Source of the DNA: Costus lasius
Taxonomy: Eukaryota; Streptophyta; Magnoliopsida; Zingiberales; Costaceae
Length of the DNA stretch: 64,000 bases
Direction: 5' to 3'
Assembly: GCA_027563935.2 (NCBI GenBank)
Contig: CM050451.1
Span: 26,241,565-26,305,564, forward strand
The notes under the pieces: generated by a model
What the model saw: the letters and a program-made list of their open reading frames with translations, nothing else
The model's database searches: none
Told to the model about the DNA's origin: nothing
Position numbers and translations under genes: made by a program
Shown here: positions 12,601 through 21,804 of the stretch, in pieces
Numbering within the stretch: the stretch's first letter is position 1
Layout: the number at the start of each line of letters is the position of its first letter

Positions 12601-14312
12601 CAAAAGAATTTAGATGACAGTTATTCTTGTTACAAAAGTTGTCCTAAGGCTGCATCTTAAGGATTGTGCTAATAAGCATCCAAGGATCAGATATTTAATT
12701 TTGATTTTTAGCTTCTAATTTAATTCAGTTTATATTTTTAAGAAATTATTCTTTTTTGACGTGTTTCATTTCTTTGATAGAATTCTTATGGTGAATAAAC
12801 ATTGTATGATTGAATCATTGTAGGTACACATTTGTGGTTGCTTACTCTCTTTTTTATACATCTTTTTTACATTAAACCTTTGCACTACTGTTGATCAATG
12901 GTTGTTATGGTTTAGTTTAATAAGACTTGCATTTATAGCGATGTTGATTGCATAGGTAAAATTTAGGGATAGCTACAAAAACTAAACATAAGTTTAGAGA
13001 ACTTGGTCAATGATTTCAAAATATAATCTCATGGTTTCTTCTTGATGGAGGAAAACTACCTTGGTCTGAAGATGCGATCCGAAGATACATGGTGTCCCCT
13101 CCTTCAACGAAAGCTCTGAGATCAACAAGATCACTGAACCAAGTTATGCACATGCTTCCTTGAAAGATAATAGAGAAGACCATACAGGAACAATTTCTTA
13201 AGCACCACGCTTCACACTCATCACGAGTCATGTTGCTACGGATTGCCTGTGATGTGTCAGGAAGTTTTACTTGCTTATATTCACAAAATCTATCTGCCGC
13301 AGAGCAGTTCAACTTTGTTCTCCTCACGCAGCCACTAGAGAAATCTTTGAGCTTCCACGCAGATTCATCCTTCGGAATAAACCCCTTCAAACATTGGCAT
13401 GGAACTGAGGTGCCATTGCAAACACTATTAGGTCCACATGTTTTAAAAAAATCACAGCCATCATTTGGTATCTTCCAGTAAGGCTTCCAGCCTGGTTCTA
13501 ACCTATTCCATACCAATCTCTGAACCACTCCGTCGCTACTGAGAATTACTCTTGATATAAAAACAGAACTGTTCAAATCTTGAAAAATGTAGTAAACATC
13601 ATCCCGGTCCCAAATGAAATCGAATTTGAAGTTGCTGTCATTTTGCATTTCAGGACGGCCACTGTATCCATTCCCCTTCCAGGGTCCGCTCCGGTAAATA
13701 ATATTGTCACCTTTCCAAAGCTTCACTTGTGGCACGCCAGAAGGATCCATCTTATAGGTGTAATTCCCCCGTGAAGGATCAGACTCGCTCTTCCATGATG
13801 TTAAGTGCCTGTCAAGATATGTTCCGAGATTGATACCGAGCTTCATTTCTGGCAGCAATGTATCATATGGTTCATCGAAACTCTGCCACGTTATCCTTTG
13901 CGAATCACTTTCCATTAATTTAAGATTTCCGATATCCAACAGCTGGAGAATCGGATTAGTCATACCTATTGCTCCCTCCGACCATAAAGAAATCCCACCG
14001 CCGTAAAGAACTAGACCTCCGCCACTGGTGAGATTTAAAACTCCGTCGGCACTAGTAAGTGGTTTGTCCTTGTTGGCAACCCAAACTATTGTACTGTTAT
14101 CTGGGGGAATGTTTTTGTACCATATTCCCAGGTACCTTAAGTTTGATTTGGCAGGATTAAAGAATCCCAGCTCAAATGCTCCATGAGCGGAAATTAAGGT
14201 TTCACCATCGCGCAGAGATTGCCCCGCTGTAATTGAGTCTCCTGTAGTGAAGCGAGTGAAACAAATCAAAGATCGATACAGATATAGCTAACAAATTGCT
14301 GAAAAACATCAT
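6342..14312 (-). CDS. G-type lectin S-receptor-like serine/threonine-protein kinase (8 exons)
   Basis: A predicted plasma-membrane receptor kinase of the S-domain (SD1-like) family, which phosphorylates Ser/Thr on signalling partners. Exons read on the minus strand: 14269 (or 14312)-13060, 12283-12134, 9417-9325, 8949-8735, 8659-8455, 7207-6964, 6868-6718, 6617-6342. All junctions are GT-AG and the phases join into one 2544-nt frame (847 residues) from 14269, a usual family length. Order: B-lectin, S-locus glycoprotein, EGF-like and PAN domains, transmembrane helix, kinase. The P-loop (GEGAFG), the VAIK-type lysine (K568), HRD (662-664), DFG (682-684) and APE are all present, so catalysis looks intact and of RD type. 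The N-terminus is uncertain: the ATG pair at 14312-14307 opens a hydrophobic leader one base out of frame with the ectodomain. MULE sequence lies about 650 bp upstream. Ligand unknown. Confidence 0.9.
6718..6868 (-). CDS. Receptor kinase exon 7: APE and C-lobe
   Basis: Acceptor TTTCAG before 6868, donor TAT|GTAAGT after 6718. It encodes [18 protein letters not shown] and [16 protein letters not shown], which are classic subdomain VIII-IX motifs. Confidence 0.88.
6964..7207 (-). CDS. Receptor kinase exon 6: catalytic loop and DFG
   Basis: Acceptor TTTTAG before 7207, donor GT|GTAAGT after 6964. It carries [20 protein letters not shown], the catalytic loop HRDLKLSN and the Mg-binding DFG. The activation segment reads ARPMGTV, where family members usually have RVVGTYG-type sequence; the Y seen after GT in most relatives is replaced by V. 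Confidence 0.88.
7639..7967. mobile_element. Mutator-type MITE in intron 5
   Basis: A GC-rich 329-bp block inside the AT-rich intron. Its ends are inverted repeats: GGTTTCAAAAACCGGTCCG on the left, and GGTTTAAAAAGCCGGTCCGG read from the right. It is bounded by an exact 9-bp direct repeat, GCATACACT, at 7630-7638 and 7968-7976; this length is typical of Mutator-like elements. It has no coding capacity of its own, and the short open frames here are by-products of GC richness. It lies about 430 bp from the intron 5 acceptor and about 490 bp from its donor. Confidence 0.8.
8455..8659 (-). CDS. Receptor kinase exon 5: N-lobe
   Basis: Acceptor TCGCAG before 8659; donor G|GTTCGA after 8455. It contains the ATP-binding lysine in KKIAVKRL, the alpha-C region ([19 protein letters not shown]) and the hinge ([12 protein letters not shown]). 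It ends in phase 1, matching exon 6. Confidence 0.88.
8735..8949 (-). CDS. Receptor kinase exon 4: linker and P-loop
   Basis: Acceptor TTCCAG before 8949, donor AAG|GTAAAT after 8735. It encodes a Ser/Thr/Asn-rich linker and then the start of the kinase domain ([27 protein letters not shown]), ending in phase 0 exactly as in other S-domain kinase genes. Confidence 0.88.
9245..9285. repeat. Perfect 41-bp palindrome in intron 3
   Basis: Two 20-base arms (CATGTTTCCACAAAATGTAG and its exact complement) are separated by one base. A partial extra copy of the arm centre lies directly to the left. It starts 39 nt downstream of the exon 3 donor in the transcript sense, so it could form a strong hairpin near a splice site. 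Confidence 0.9.
9325..9417 (-). CDS. Receptor kinase exon 3: juxtamembrane linker
   Basis: A 93-nt exon, acceptor CAACAG before 9417 and donor G|GTACAA after 9325, phase 1-1. It is polar and low in hydrophobic residues ([14 protein letters not shown]). It is separated from exon 2 by the 2.7-kb intron 2 and from exon 4 by an intron holding the 41-bp palindrome. Confidence 0.75.
9418..12133 (-). other. Intron 2 of the receptor kinase, AT-rich
   Basis: About 2.7 kb without recognisable coding sequence. The part from about 10,600 to 11,850 is extremely AT-rich and may be an old insertion. Near 9640 and 9705 a short phrase (CCCTCCATCATATGTAAGTA and a variant) is directly repeated. Confidence 0.6.
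12134..12283 (-). CDS. Receptor kinase exon 2: transmembrane segment
   Basis: Bounded by acceptor ...GCTGAG at 12284 and donor G|GTAATT at 12133, phase 1 at both ends. It encodes a juxtamembrane stretch, then about 23 hydrophobic residues ([17 protein letters not shown]...), then a basic stop-transfer patch (WKRRNGG). This fits the single-pass topology of the family. Confidence 0.85.
13060..14312 (-). CDS. Receptor kinase exon 1: lectin / SLG / EGF / PAN ectodomain
   Basis: Open from 14287 to the donor at 13059 (CCAAG|GTAG). Counting from 14269, the B-lectin domain spans about residues 11-150 ([37 protein letters not shown]). The S-locus glycoprotein domain is about 180-270, an EGF-like Cys cluster about 272-300 ([13 protein letters not shown]), and a PAN/apple domain about 315-395 ([11 protein letters not shown]). 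The signal peptide is not in this frame. [19 protein letters not shown] coding starts at 14312 but is offset by one base, and a TAG at 14290-14288 closes the ectodomain frame upstream. Confidence 0.88.
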
Positions 14313-14960
14313 TGAAGCTTGGGGTGCCCACTATTCGTGTTTGCTTCTACTATTGCATTTTTAATGGTGTCGATAATATCAGATTCAAAGATGAAAGAAG
14401 CTATCTCCGGGAAATGCATCAGCGAGGGCATGTACAAGAACTTCTGGCCTTGATACACCACTTAAAGGCTCATATGGTCTTGATACGGAAGAACGAGACC
14501 ACCAACCTCCTCGACTTGGACGGAATCTCGAGGATCCCCTCTGTCGTCGACGTTGCCACTTCAATGCTTCCACCCCGAGACCTCGTCCGATTCTAAAGAA
14601 AGCGGGTTCTGCGCCTAGACTACTCCCCGAACTCTAGGGTTTCTTAAGCTGAAGCACCGAAGCTTTCCAACCGGTGACGGACGAGATCCGGCTCCTGGCA
14701 TAGGTGCCGGAAAGCTTCCGGTAAGAAACCTCCACCGCTGCTTCCGATGCTTCGGCTAGAGGCACTGAGCGCCCGATTGCAGAAAGTCGACTCGGTGCCA
14801 TGTACGCAAGAGCTTTAGTTTAACCACGCCGCTTGATGCCTATCCGCGACGGTAACAGCCCCGACTCCGGAGTAGAGGTTTAGAAGTTTACTCAGAGTGC
14901 ACGGAAGAAAAGTTATTTAAACAGAAAAAAATATTGCACCCTACCAAACGATCGCAGTAG
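14313..14960. other. GC-richer sequence between receptor kinase and MULE, unassigned
   Basis: The first ~60 bp may be 5' leader of the kinase. The rest (about 14,380-14,880) is GC-richer and carries several stops in all frames. I see no TATA box facing the kinase. It may be retroelement sequence, but I found no diagnostic motif. Confidence 0.35.
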
Positions 14961-14969
14961 GGTATTGTC

Positions 14970-15200
14970 GGCCGCGTTTTTGCAGCAAGTGCCGCTATGC
15001 AAACTTTGTAGCGGAACACACCGATCAGCGTTACATGAATCTCTATGTAATCTTTACTTAAGTGTCCTATTATATAATATCCAGTCTCTGTTATACAAAA
15101 TCTCATCTGATATCAATGCAACAGTTAACACGTTTCCGATCTGTTACATATAAACCTAACCTTGGTTAGGTTATTACTCGAATTTTTAGCTACCCGCGTA
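14970..15200 (+). repeat. Left terminal inverted repeat of the MULE
   Basis: Aligns, in reverse complement, with 18570-18812. Shared blocks include TTTTTGCAGC, GCAAACTTTG, GCGGAACACACCGAT, CTTTACTTAAGTG, ATATCCAG, CTCATCTGATAT and TACTCRAATTTT. Identity looks like roughly 75-80 per cent by eye, with small indels. Confidence 0.8.
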
Positions 15201-15714
15201 ACCCGCTCTTTAGTCTCTAACCTTAATCTTTGCTGTGACGAAACCCTTGCTCTCCGACGAAAGTTTTGTCGCCCGATCCTCGCTGACCAACTCCGACAAC
15301 CACCGATGACCTCCGGCGAACTCCGATAACCACCGACGACCTTCTATTCTGTGTTTACGACTTCCGACGGCCTCCGAGTTCGTAGTCGGGTCGACACCTA
15401 ATTTTGTGTTTCTTGTGCAGTCGACCTCCGACGACCTGCGACAACCTCTGATGACCTGCGACGACCTCCCATTCTGTGATGACGACCTACGACGGCCTCC
15501 GAGTTCCTCTCTTTATACGACTTGTTCTTGGAAGGCAGGAATCCTAATTTTGTTTTCTTTTTTGCAGGATATAAGGTTCCAACCACTAGCATTGGTAGGC
15601 CGAGTTCCTCCGACGACTTCAAGCATCCTTTAATTATACCAAAATTTACTAAAAGTGAAGGTAAGGTCTCCCTTGTCTTCTTAATATGTACATTATTGTA
15701 GCATGGCGTTTTCG

Positions 15715-16390
15715 TAGAACAGCCCTTTAACATAGTATAACAGCTTCACACTTTGGTATAACAGCCTCTTAACATAGTATAACAGCATCACATTTTCATA
15801 TAACAGCCCCTTAACATAGTATACCAGCATGACATTTTCGTATAACAGCCCCTTAACATAGTATAATAGCATCACAATTTGGTATAACAGCCCCGTGATA
15901 TAGTATAACAGAATATTATTTTCATGTACAATGTAAATATACATAAACATTTGAGTTTTTCATACTAATCTAGTTCTAATTTCAGCATATTTGCTTACAT
16001 TTTTTAAGTATAACAGCCCCTTAACATAGTATAACAGTATCACAATTTGGTATAACAGCTCTGTGACATAATATAACAGCATATTATTTTCATGTACAAT
16101 CTAAATATACATAAACATTTCAGTTTTTCATGCTAATCTAGTTCTAATTTCAGCATATTTGCTTACGTTTTTTTAAGTATAATAGCCCTTCAACATAGTG
16201 TAACAACATCACATTTTGGTATAACATCCCCTTAACATAGTATAACAGCATCACATTTTCATATAACAGCCCCTTAACATAGTATACCAGCATGACATTT
16301 TCATAGAATAGCCTCTTAACATAGTTTAACAGCATCACAATTTGGTATAACAGCCCCGTGACATAGTATAACAACATATTATTTTTCATA
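15715..16390. repeat. ~43-bp tandem repeats inside the MULE
   Basis: The unit is of the form CCCCTTAACATAGTATAACA + GCATCACATTTT + GGTATAACAG. It repeats in three blocks (about 15,715-15,915, 16,010-16,080 and 16,185-16,385), separated by two near-identical ~100-bp spacers (starting near 15,912 and 16,078 with ATATTATTTTCATGTACAAT). The open frames on the minus strand here are products of the repeat. Confidence 0.85.
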
Positions 16391-16433
16391 GTTTAATCTA
16401 GTTCTAACATGTTGAATATTATGTTATATATAA

Positions 16434-18307
16434 TGAGTTCTAGACAGTCATGCACACCTACTTCAGAAAGCAATTCCAGTGGATCTTCAGATGAAAGGGA
16501 TTATTGTTATCGCATTTATAAACGTCATTGAGTACTCAGTACATGCTCATTGAGCCAGATTCATACTTTTGTGAACAAGGTACAAGGGGTGATGCTATTA
16601 AAGAAGAACTCCTACATACCCCCTTTGGACATTTGCTGCAAGGGGCATCGGTTGCCCTGGATATACTTGCAGTGGAATATTTGCAATCTATATGGGAACC
16701 GGAGAGAAGGGGATTCAACATTAATGGGAATTTTGTGCCTTTCTTGGTCAAAGATGTGTCGATTATACTTGGTCTCCCACAGGTTGGATAGTTAGTTAGA
16801 TGGGACAATAAGCGACCAACTACTCCATATTTCACTAAGGAATTTGAGAAGAAGACAATTAATAGCAAAGTAATTGAAGAAAAATTGACGGACCTCTACT
16901 CACAAGGCCTAGAGGGAAATGAGGAGAGGATCAGAAGATTGTCTATACTGTATTTCTTTTATTGTTTTTTGTTCAGCCACCTGACATTTAACTTGGATAT
17001 GGGACTTGTATTATTTGTGGAAGACATCCAAAAATTGGTTGATTATAATTGGCCAGAAGCACTCCATCATTTTTTGTACTCGGAATTGACCACTAGCTCA
17101 AAGAAAAAAGGACGTGGATTTGCCGGTTGTGTCATAATTCTTTCTGTAAGTATTTTTTAATATATGAAGTTGTCTTTCAATGCATTATAGTTAATTATAA
17201 AATTTTTTATTCTTTTTTGTAGATTTGGTTTTATGAGCATACCAAATTGTATATAAATAATAAGATGGAGGGTGTATACCCTCGGTTGTTTCGTTGGGCC
17301 AAAGTGAGTCCACCTCGACGGACAACATATTTTAAAAATTATGCAAAATTAAATGAATCTGCGATAAGTTACTTATTGTAAGAGTAGTTATACAATATGT
17401 GATGTTTTTGGAGTTTCTAATACGATTTAATATTACAGATTATTTTACAACTTGAAGCTGATGAACTGGAGCGTGACGTTGTAAATACTCCAGTTGTATT
17501 AGAGGCAGCTTCCGATGAAGCTCCTGATGTTGGCCCATCACACAGTACACCAGACCCTATGCTTGGGACCCAATCAGCTGACCTTGATATTGTAAGTATG
17601 TTAAAAATATTAAGTTATTATGCAAAAATATATATGTGTTATATGAAATTTGTAGCTATTATACGGTAAATGAAACATGATATACTAAAATATACAGGTG
17701 TTATATGAAATTTGTGCCTTGTTATACGAATTTTGTAGGTGTTATACGGTAAATGAAACATGTTATACGAAAATATATATAAGTGTTATACGAAATTTGG
17801 ACCTTGTGACATTTAACTTGGATGCGGGACTTGTATTATTTGTAGGTATTATACGGTAAATGAAACATGTTATACTAATGACATTGTGTTATTTTTGTGT
17901 GTAGAGTCATGAAGAAGTGAATAACTTGAAGAGAGAGTTGTCAATTATTTTAGAGGAAAATAATAAGTTGAAGAATGAAATCATTCAATTGGAAAATGAA
18001 AAATATTTGCTGAAAGATAAAAGTATTGAAAATAATGCTGAGATTACTAGCATCAAGACAGGGTTCAACTTGGGAGGCAGCTGAATTACAAAAAAGAATT
18101 GATGAGCTGATTGAGGAAAATAAAAGATTGAAAGCAGAGATTGAGGCTTTGCAAAATGAGGATGAGGAAGAATTAAGTTGGAGTGAGGAATATGAGCAAA
18201 AAGATGATGTACAGCCAGTGAAAATTAAAAGAGTAAGGAAGGCTTCATGGGCATTAGTCAGCCCTTACACACAAGGTAAGAAGCAGAAGAAGGCTATAGT
18301 ATCATAG
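16434..18307 (+). pseudogene. Plant-mobile-domain / DUF1985-like gene remnant in the MULE
   Basis: Starts at ATG 16434 with a Ser-rich leader, then a frame change near 16,528. The domain follows: FGHLLQGASVALD, NGNFVPFLVKDVSIILGLP, a stop at 16789-16791, DYNWPEALHHFLYSEL, GRGFAGCVIILS. A probable intron (GTAAGT near 17,145 to TTTGTAG at 17,222) leads to IWFYEHTKLY and YPRLFRWAK. Further exons at about 17,440-17,593 and 17,905-18,300 encode an acidic linker and a coiled coil (NLKRELSIILEENNKLKNEI), with another frame change near 18,060 and an ending of RKASWALVSPYTQGKKQKK. This layout matches transposon-carried proteins that usually continue into a Ulp1-type cysteine protease, which is absent here. 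Stops and shifts make it non-functional as read. Confidence 0.6.
17640..17880. repeat. GTTATACG-type short repeats in a MULE intron
   Basis: About five copies of GTTATACGGTAAATGAAACA and GTTATACGAAATTTG-like phrases within the intron before the coiled-coil exon. The same GTTATACG word appears in the TIRs, in the 43-bp tandem repeats (as CGTATAACAG) and in the separate element at 21,503-21,804. Confidence 0.7.
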
Positions 18308-18569
18308 GTAAGGCAATTGTGTTATTTTTATTAAGCTATTGTAAACATATATCTATACATAGTTTTAAACATGAGAATATATTCTTTTGTATTAGCCAAT
18401 GGAGGTAGATGATACTAAGGAAGATCGTTGTGGAGTGTCGGTGGGTGTCGGAGACCGTCGGTGGGCGACTGCAGGTTCGGAGACTGTTGGGTGACTGTGG
18501 ATTTTTTTTCTTTCGTTAACTCTGAGCTTTGGCAGCTAAGGGTTTTCTTTCGCGCGTTGAGTGGGCGGG

Positions 18570-18812
18570 TTCTGAAAATTTGAGTATTAACCACGGTTAA
18601 GAGCACAGATGAGTTGAGATCGGAGACATGTAACGGTTGCGTTTATATCAGATGAGGTTTCGTATAACATGGGCTGGATATCATATAACGGAGCACTTAA
18701 GTAAAGGCTGCGCAGAGATTCGTGCGCCCGCTGCATCAAGATTCGTGTAACGTCAATCGGTGTGTTCCGCTGCAAAGTTTGCAGAGGGGCACCCCGCTGC
18801 AAAAACGCGGCC
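18570..18812 (-). repeat. Right terminal inverted repeat of the MULE
   Basis: Reverse complement of the left TIR. It carries an extra ~20-bp stretch near 18720-18740 (CTGCGCAGAGATTCGTGCGC region) that is missing on the left. Confidence 0.8.
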
Positions 18813-18817
18813 GGTAT

Positions 18818-19935
18818 TGTCATGCCCAATTTAATTAAGCCCGGCCACGTCAGCCGATTGCATGAAACTGTGTGCTAAAATCAAAAATCTCGTTTGGGAA
18901 TTTCAGCCGTGCGCGATTGAATTTGAATTTCAGTCGATCGGTGTGTTCCTGATTTTGATTGGAGAATTGACCAGCCTTTGCCTCATTTTGAATGCCGTTC
19001 GAAACTCGCCTTGTTGTCTTCATGCATCTTCGAACAAACATTAGCAGCTCGCCGCCGGAGGAGGTGGACGGAAAAGGGTGTGTGGCAGAACCAAGCAACG
19101 CCTACTCAATCCTTAACCTATCGTCGTCGACGTCCCTCTAGACATTGAAGTCGACGGATGGTGGTGAAAGGAGGCCGCGAATTCATCGGTCGTAGAAGCA
19201 GGAAGGGACACTAGAAAGGAGGAAGAAGATGGCCGGAAGCTAGAGAAAAAATTTATCTGATTCAACTTTCGAACTAGTTACTAAGCCCCTCTTTCCTCTT
19301 CTTATGCTACAACCCTCTGCTCACTCTCCCTTCACCGGTGCTCTCTCGTCATCACCAGAAGAGGTGACATTCGCCTCTGCGAATGTCGGGGAGGGAGAAG
19401 CAGCGTCGCATGCTGCCGCTTGCTAGAGGTCCGCTGGAGGAGAAGGTTCTTGCCGCATCTCCTAACCAAGTTCTCTCTCAAACGGGACTCTCTCTGTCGC
19501 GTTCCCCTTTTTGGATGGAGCTCTCTTGCTCCTCGTCGATCGTCCAGTTGGGTTCTTAAAGGCAAAGGAGGTGACGTCTCCTTTCTTAGAAAGTCGGCTA
19601 TCTCTAGCCTCCCTTCCTTCCTCGTCGCAAAATCATGACACGAATTTCTTTGTCATTGCCACAGTTGCTTGCCTCTTCTGCATCCACCAACTAACGACAT
19701 TGGTGTCTCCGTCGGTAGTGACGTCGTCGACCTCGCCCAAGACAATGCCATCGAAACCGCCCTGATTCCTGCTATCGACTGTTCGGAAGATGAAGCTAGG
19801 GTAGAGCGTCCGTTGAAGTCAGGGCGGAGTGGATGATCTTGGGCCTTGTCTGCTGCATCCGTGTGGATTTGGGCCACCGCCCAATCCAGTTTGCCCTCTG
19901 GTTCGACCCACTTGAGATGCGCGGTACACACATGC
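18818..19935 (-). repeat. 3' LTR of the non-autonomous element
   Basis: Left copy of the direct repeat. Its first four bases overlap the right copy of the MULE target duplication, so the MULE inserted across this LTR edge. The other edge is placed by loss of similarity near GCGGTACA. Confidence 0.6.
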
Positions 19936-20356
19936 ACTCGCTCGCCGTCTGGGATATAATTTGTGACGAAGAAATGTTTTATGTCCTAGATGAACTTCCC
20001 AGCTCTTTAGACGTTTGAGCACCTCCGCACATCTCTAGCTTAGGGATTCAGACTTTGGCTTTTGGAGCCGCCTGCTCTGTTGAAGCCCCCGTCCCGGAAG
20101 GTCCACCGTGTGCTTGCGCTAACACCAAGCACAGCACCACGAGCTCTGCCTGTGCACTTGCTACCTACCTAGGTAGAGCCGTCATCCCCTTCAATGTTTG
20201 TTGGAGTGCGGCGATTTGTAGCCATTGCTCCTCAACAGTTTGATGCAAGTTCTCTAGTTGGGAACAACGCCTTGCTTCCCATTTTCGGTCAAGCTGAGCA
20301 CTTCCTCGACTCAGGTCAAATGGTGCCCCTGTGTCACCATCTCGTTAGGAACCCCC

Positions 20357-20368
20357 ACTCTGACACCA
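20357..20368 (-). other. Primer-binding site (initiator tRNA-Met type)
   Basis: Read on the minus strand: TGGTGTCAGAGT, 10 of 12 bases matching the standard TGGTATCAGAGC. It is placed one base after the LTR end, as expected for an LTR retroelement. Confidence 0.65.
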
Positions 20369-20369
20369 C

Positions 20370-21497
20370 TGTCATGCCAAATTAAATTTGGCCCATCCAC
20401 GTTAGCCGATTGCATGGGACTTTGTGCCGAAATCAAAAATCTTGTTCGGAAATTTCAGCCGCGCGTGATTGAATTTGATTTCGTTCCTTGATTTTGACTA
20501 GAGCGTTGACTGGCCTTTGCCTCATTTTGAATGCCTTTCGAAACTTGCCTCGTTGTCTTCATGTGTCTTCGAATGAATGCCGCCTGCGTTCGTTCGTCGG
20601 CAGTCCATCGCCATAGGAGGTGGATGGAAAAGGGTGTGCGGCAAGACTGAGTAGCGCCTGCTCAATCCTCAGCATATCGTCGTCGACATCCCTCTAGACG
20701 TTGGAATCGCCGGATGGTGGTGAAAGGAGGACGCGACTTCGTCGGTCGAAGAAGTAGGAAGGGACACCAAAAAGGTGGAAGAAGACGGCCGAAAGCTAAG
20801 GAAATTTTATCTGATTCAACTTTCGAACCAATTACATAAAACCCTCTTTCCTCTTCTTACGCTACAACACTCTACTCACTCTCCCTTTGCCGGTGCTCTC
20901 TCATCATCACTAGAAGAGGTGATGTTCACCTTTGCAAATGCTTGGGAGGGAGAAGCAGCGTCGCACATTGCCGCTTGCTAGAGGTCCGCTAGAGGAGAAG
21001 GTTCTTGCCGCGTCTCCTAGCCAAGTTCTCTCTCAAACATGACTCTCTCTGTCGAATTCCTCTTTTCAGATGGAGCTCTCCTGCCCCTCGTCGATCGTCT
21101 GGCTATGTTCTTAAAGGCAAAGGAGGTGACGTCTTCTTTTTTAGAAAGCCGGCTATTGCCAGCCTCCCTTCCTTCCTCGATGCGAAATCACAACATGATT
21201 TCCTCCGTCGTTGTCGTAGCTGCTTGCCTCTTTTGCGTCCACCAGCTAATGCCACCAGTGTCTCCACTAGTGATGACGCCGTGGACAGCATCATCGACCT
21301 CGCTGAAAACAGTGCCGTTGAAGCCGCCTTGATTCCCGCTATCAACTACACATAAGATGAAGCCGAAGCCGCGCGTCCATCGAAGTCAAGGCGGAGCGAA
21401 TGATCTTGGGCCTCATCTGCTTCATCTGTGTGGATTTGAGCTGCTGCCCAATCCAGTTTGCCCTCTGGCCTGATCCACTTGAAAACCAGCATTACAT
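20370..21497 (-). repeat. 5' LTR of the non-autonomous element
   Basis: Right copy of the direct repeat. Read on the minus strand it would start near TGTAATGC and end GGCATGACA, immediately before the primer-binding-like site. The short open frames in it are not conserved between the two copies. Confidence 0.6.
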
Positions 21498-21502
21498 CAT
21501 TG

Positions 21503-21804
21503 ACCGAGCACACATTTTAAAACATCCTGTTATATGATAATGTAAAATTTATATAATATCAAATATTATACGATAACTCATTAGTGTTATACAATATCAT
21601 ATATGTTATACGATAACTCATTAATGTTATACGATATTATAAGTTTTATATGATATTAAGTATTATATGAAAATGCATGTGTTATACGATAAAATATGAA
21701 AATATCGTATAACACGGATGAGTTATCGTATAATATCCATTATCATACATCATATAAATCTTACATTATTATATAATAGGGACACTTTAAGATGCGTGCT
21801 CGGT
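21503..21804. mobile_element. Inverted-repeat element (MITE-like)
   Basis: The left end (ACCGAGCACACATTTTAAAA) and the reverse complement of the right end (ACCGAGCACGCATCTTAAAG) match over at least 60 bp. The centre holds several TTATACGATAACTCATTA-type repeats in both orientations, making it nearly palindromic as a whole. No clear target duplication. It lies directly beside the LTR element. Confidence 0.65.

Larger units (their letters stand above)
14970..18812 (+). mobile_element. Mutator-like element with long TIRs and captured gene
   Basis: The 3843-bp element begins GGCCGCGTTTTTGCAGC and ends with the reverse complement of this. It is flanked on both sides by the identical 9-mer GGTATTGTC (14961-14969 and 18813-18821), the target duplication length of Mutator-like elements. 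The terminal inverted repeats run about 230 bp with moderate divergence. Between them lie tandem repeats and a plus-strand multi-exon gene remnant related to plant-mobile-domain/DUF1985 proteins. I see no MURA-type transposase, so it probably moved with help from elsewhere. Elements carrying such genes with Ulp1 proteases have been described as Kaonashi MULEs; this could be a shortened relative lacking the protease. Confidence 0.82.
18818..21497 (-). mobile_element. Old non-autonomous LTR retroelement
   Basis: Two ~1.1-kb direct repeats (18,818-~19,935 and 20,370-~21,497) flank a ~430-bp unique core. Both start TGTCATGCC and carry the same succession of blocks, including GATTGCATG, AATCAAAAATCT, CGTCGTCGAC, GGATGGTGGTGAAAGGAGG and CAATCCAGTTTGCCCTCTGG. 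Next to the inner edge of the right repeat lies a primer-binding-like site on the minus strand. So the element is read on the minus strand with its 5' LTR on the right. The core is too short for gag-pol and shows no conserved domain. LTR identity is only about 80 per cent by eye, so it is old. No 5-bp target duplication could be matched; the left edge was later hit by the MULE. Confidence 0.65.

Noticed and set aside
15693..16389. Two minus-strand open frames with LLYYVKGLLY repeats
   Set aside because: They are the translation of the 43-bp tandem repeat.
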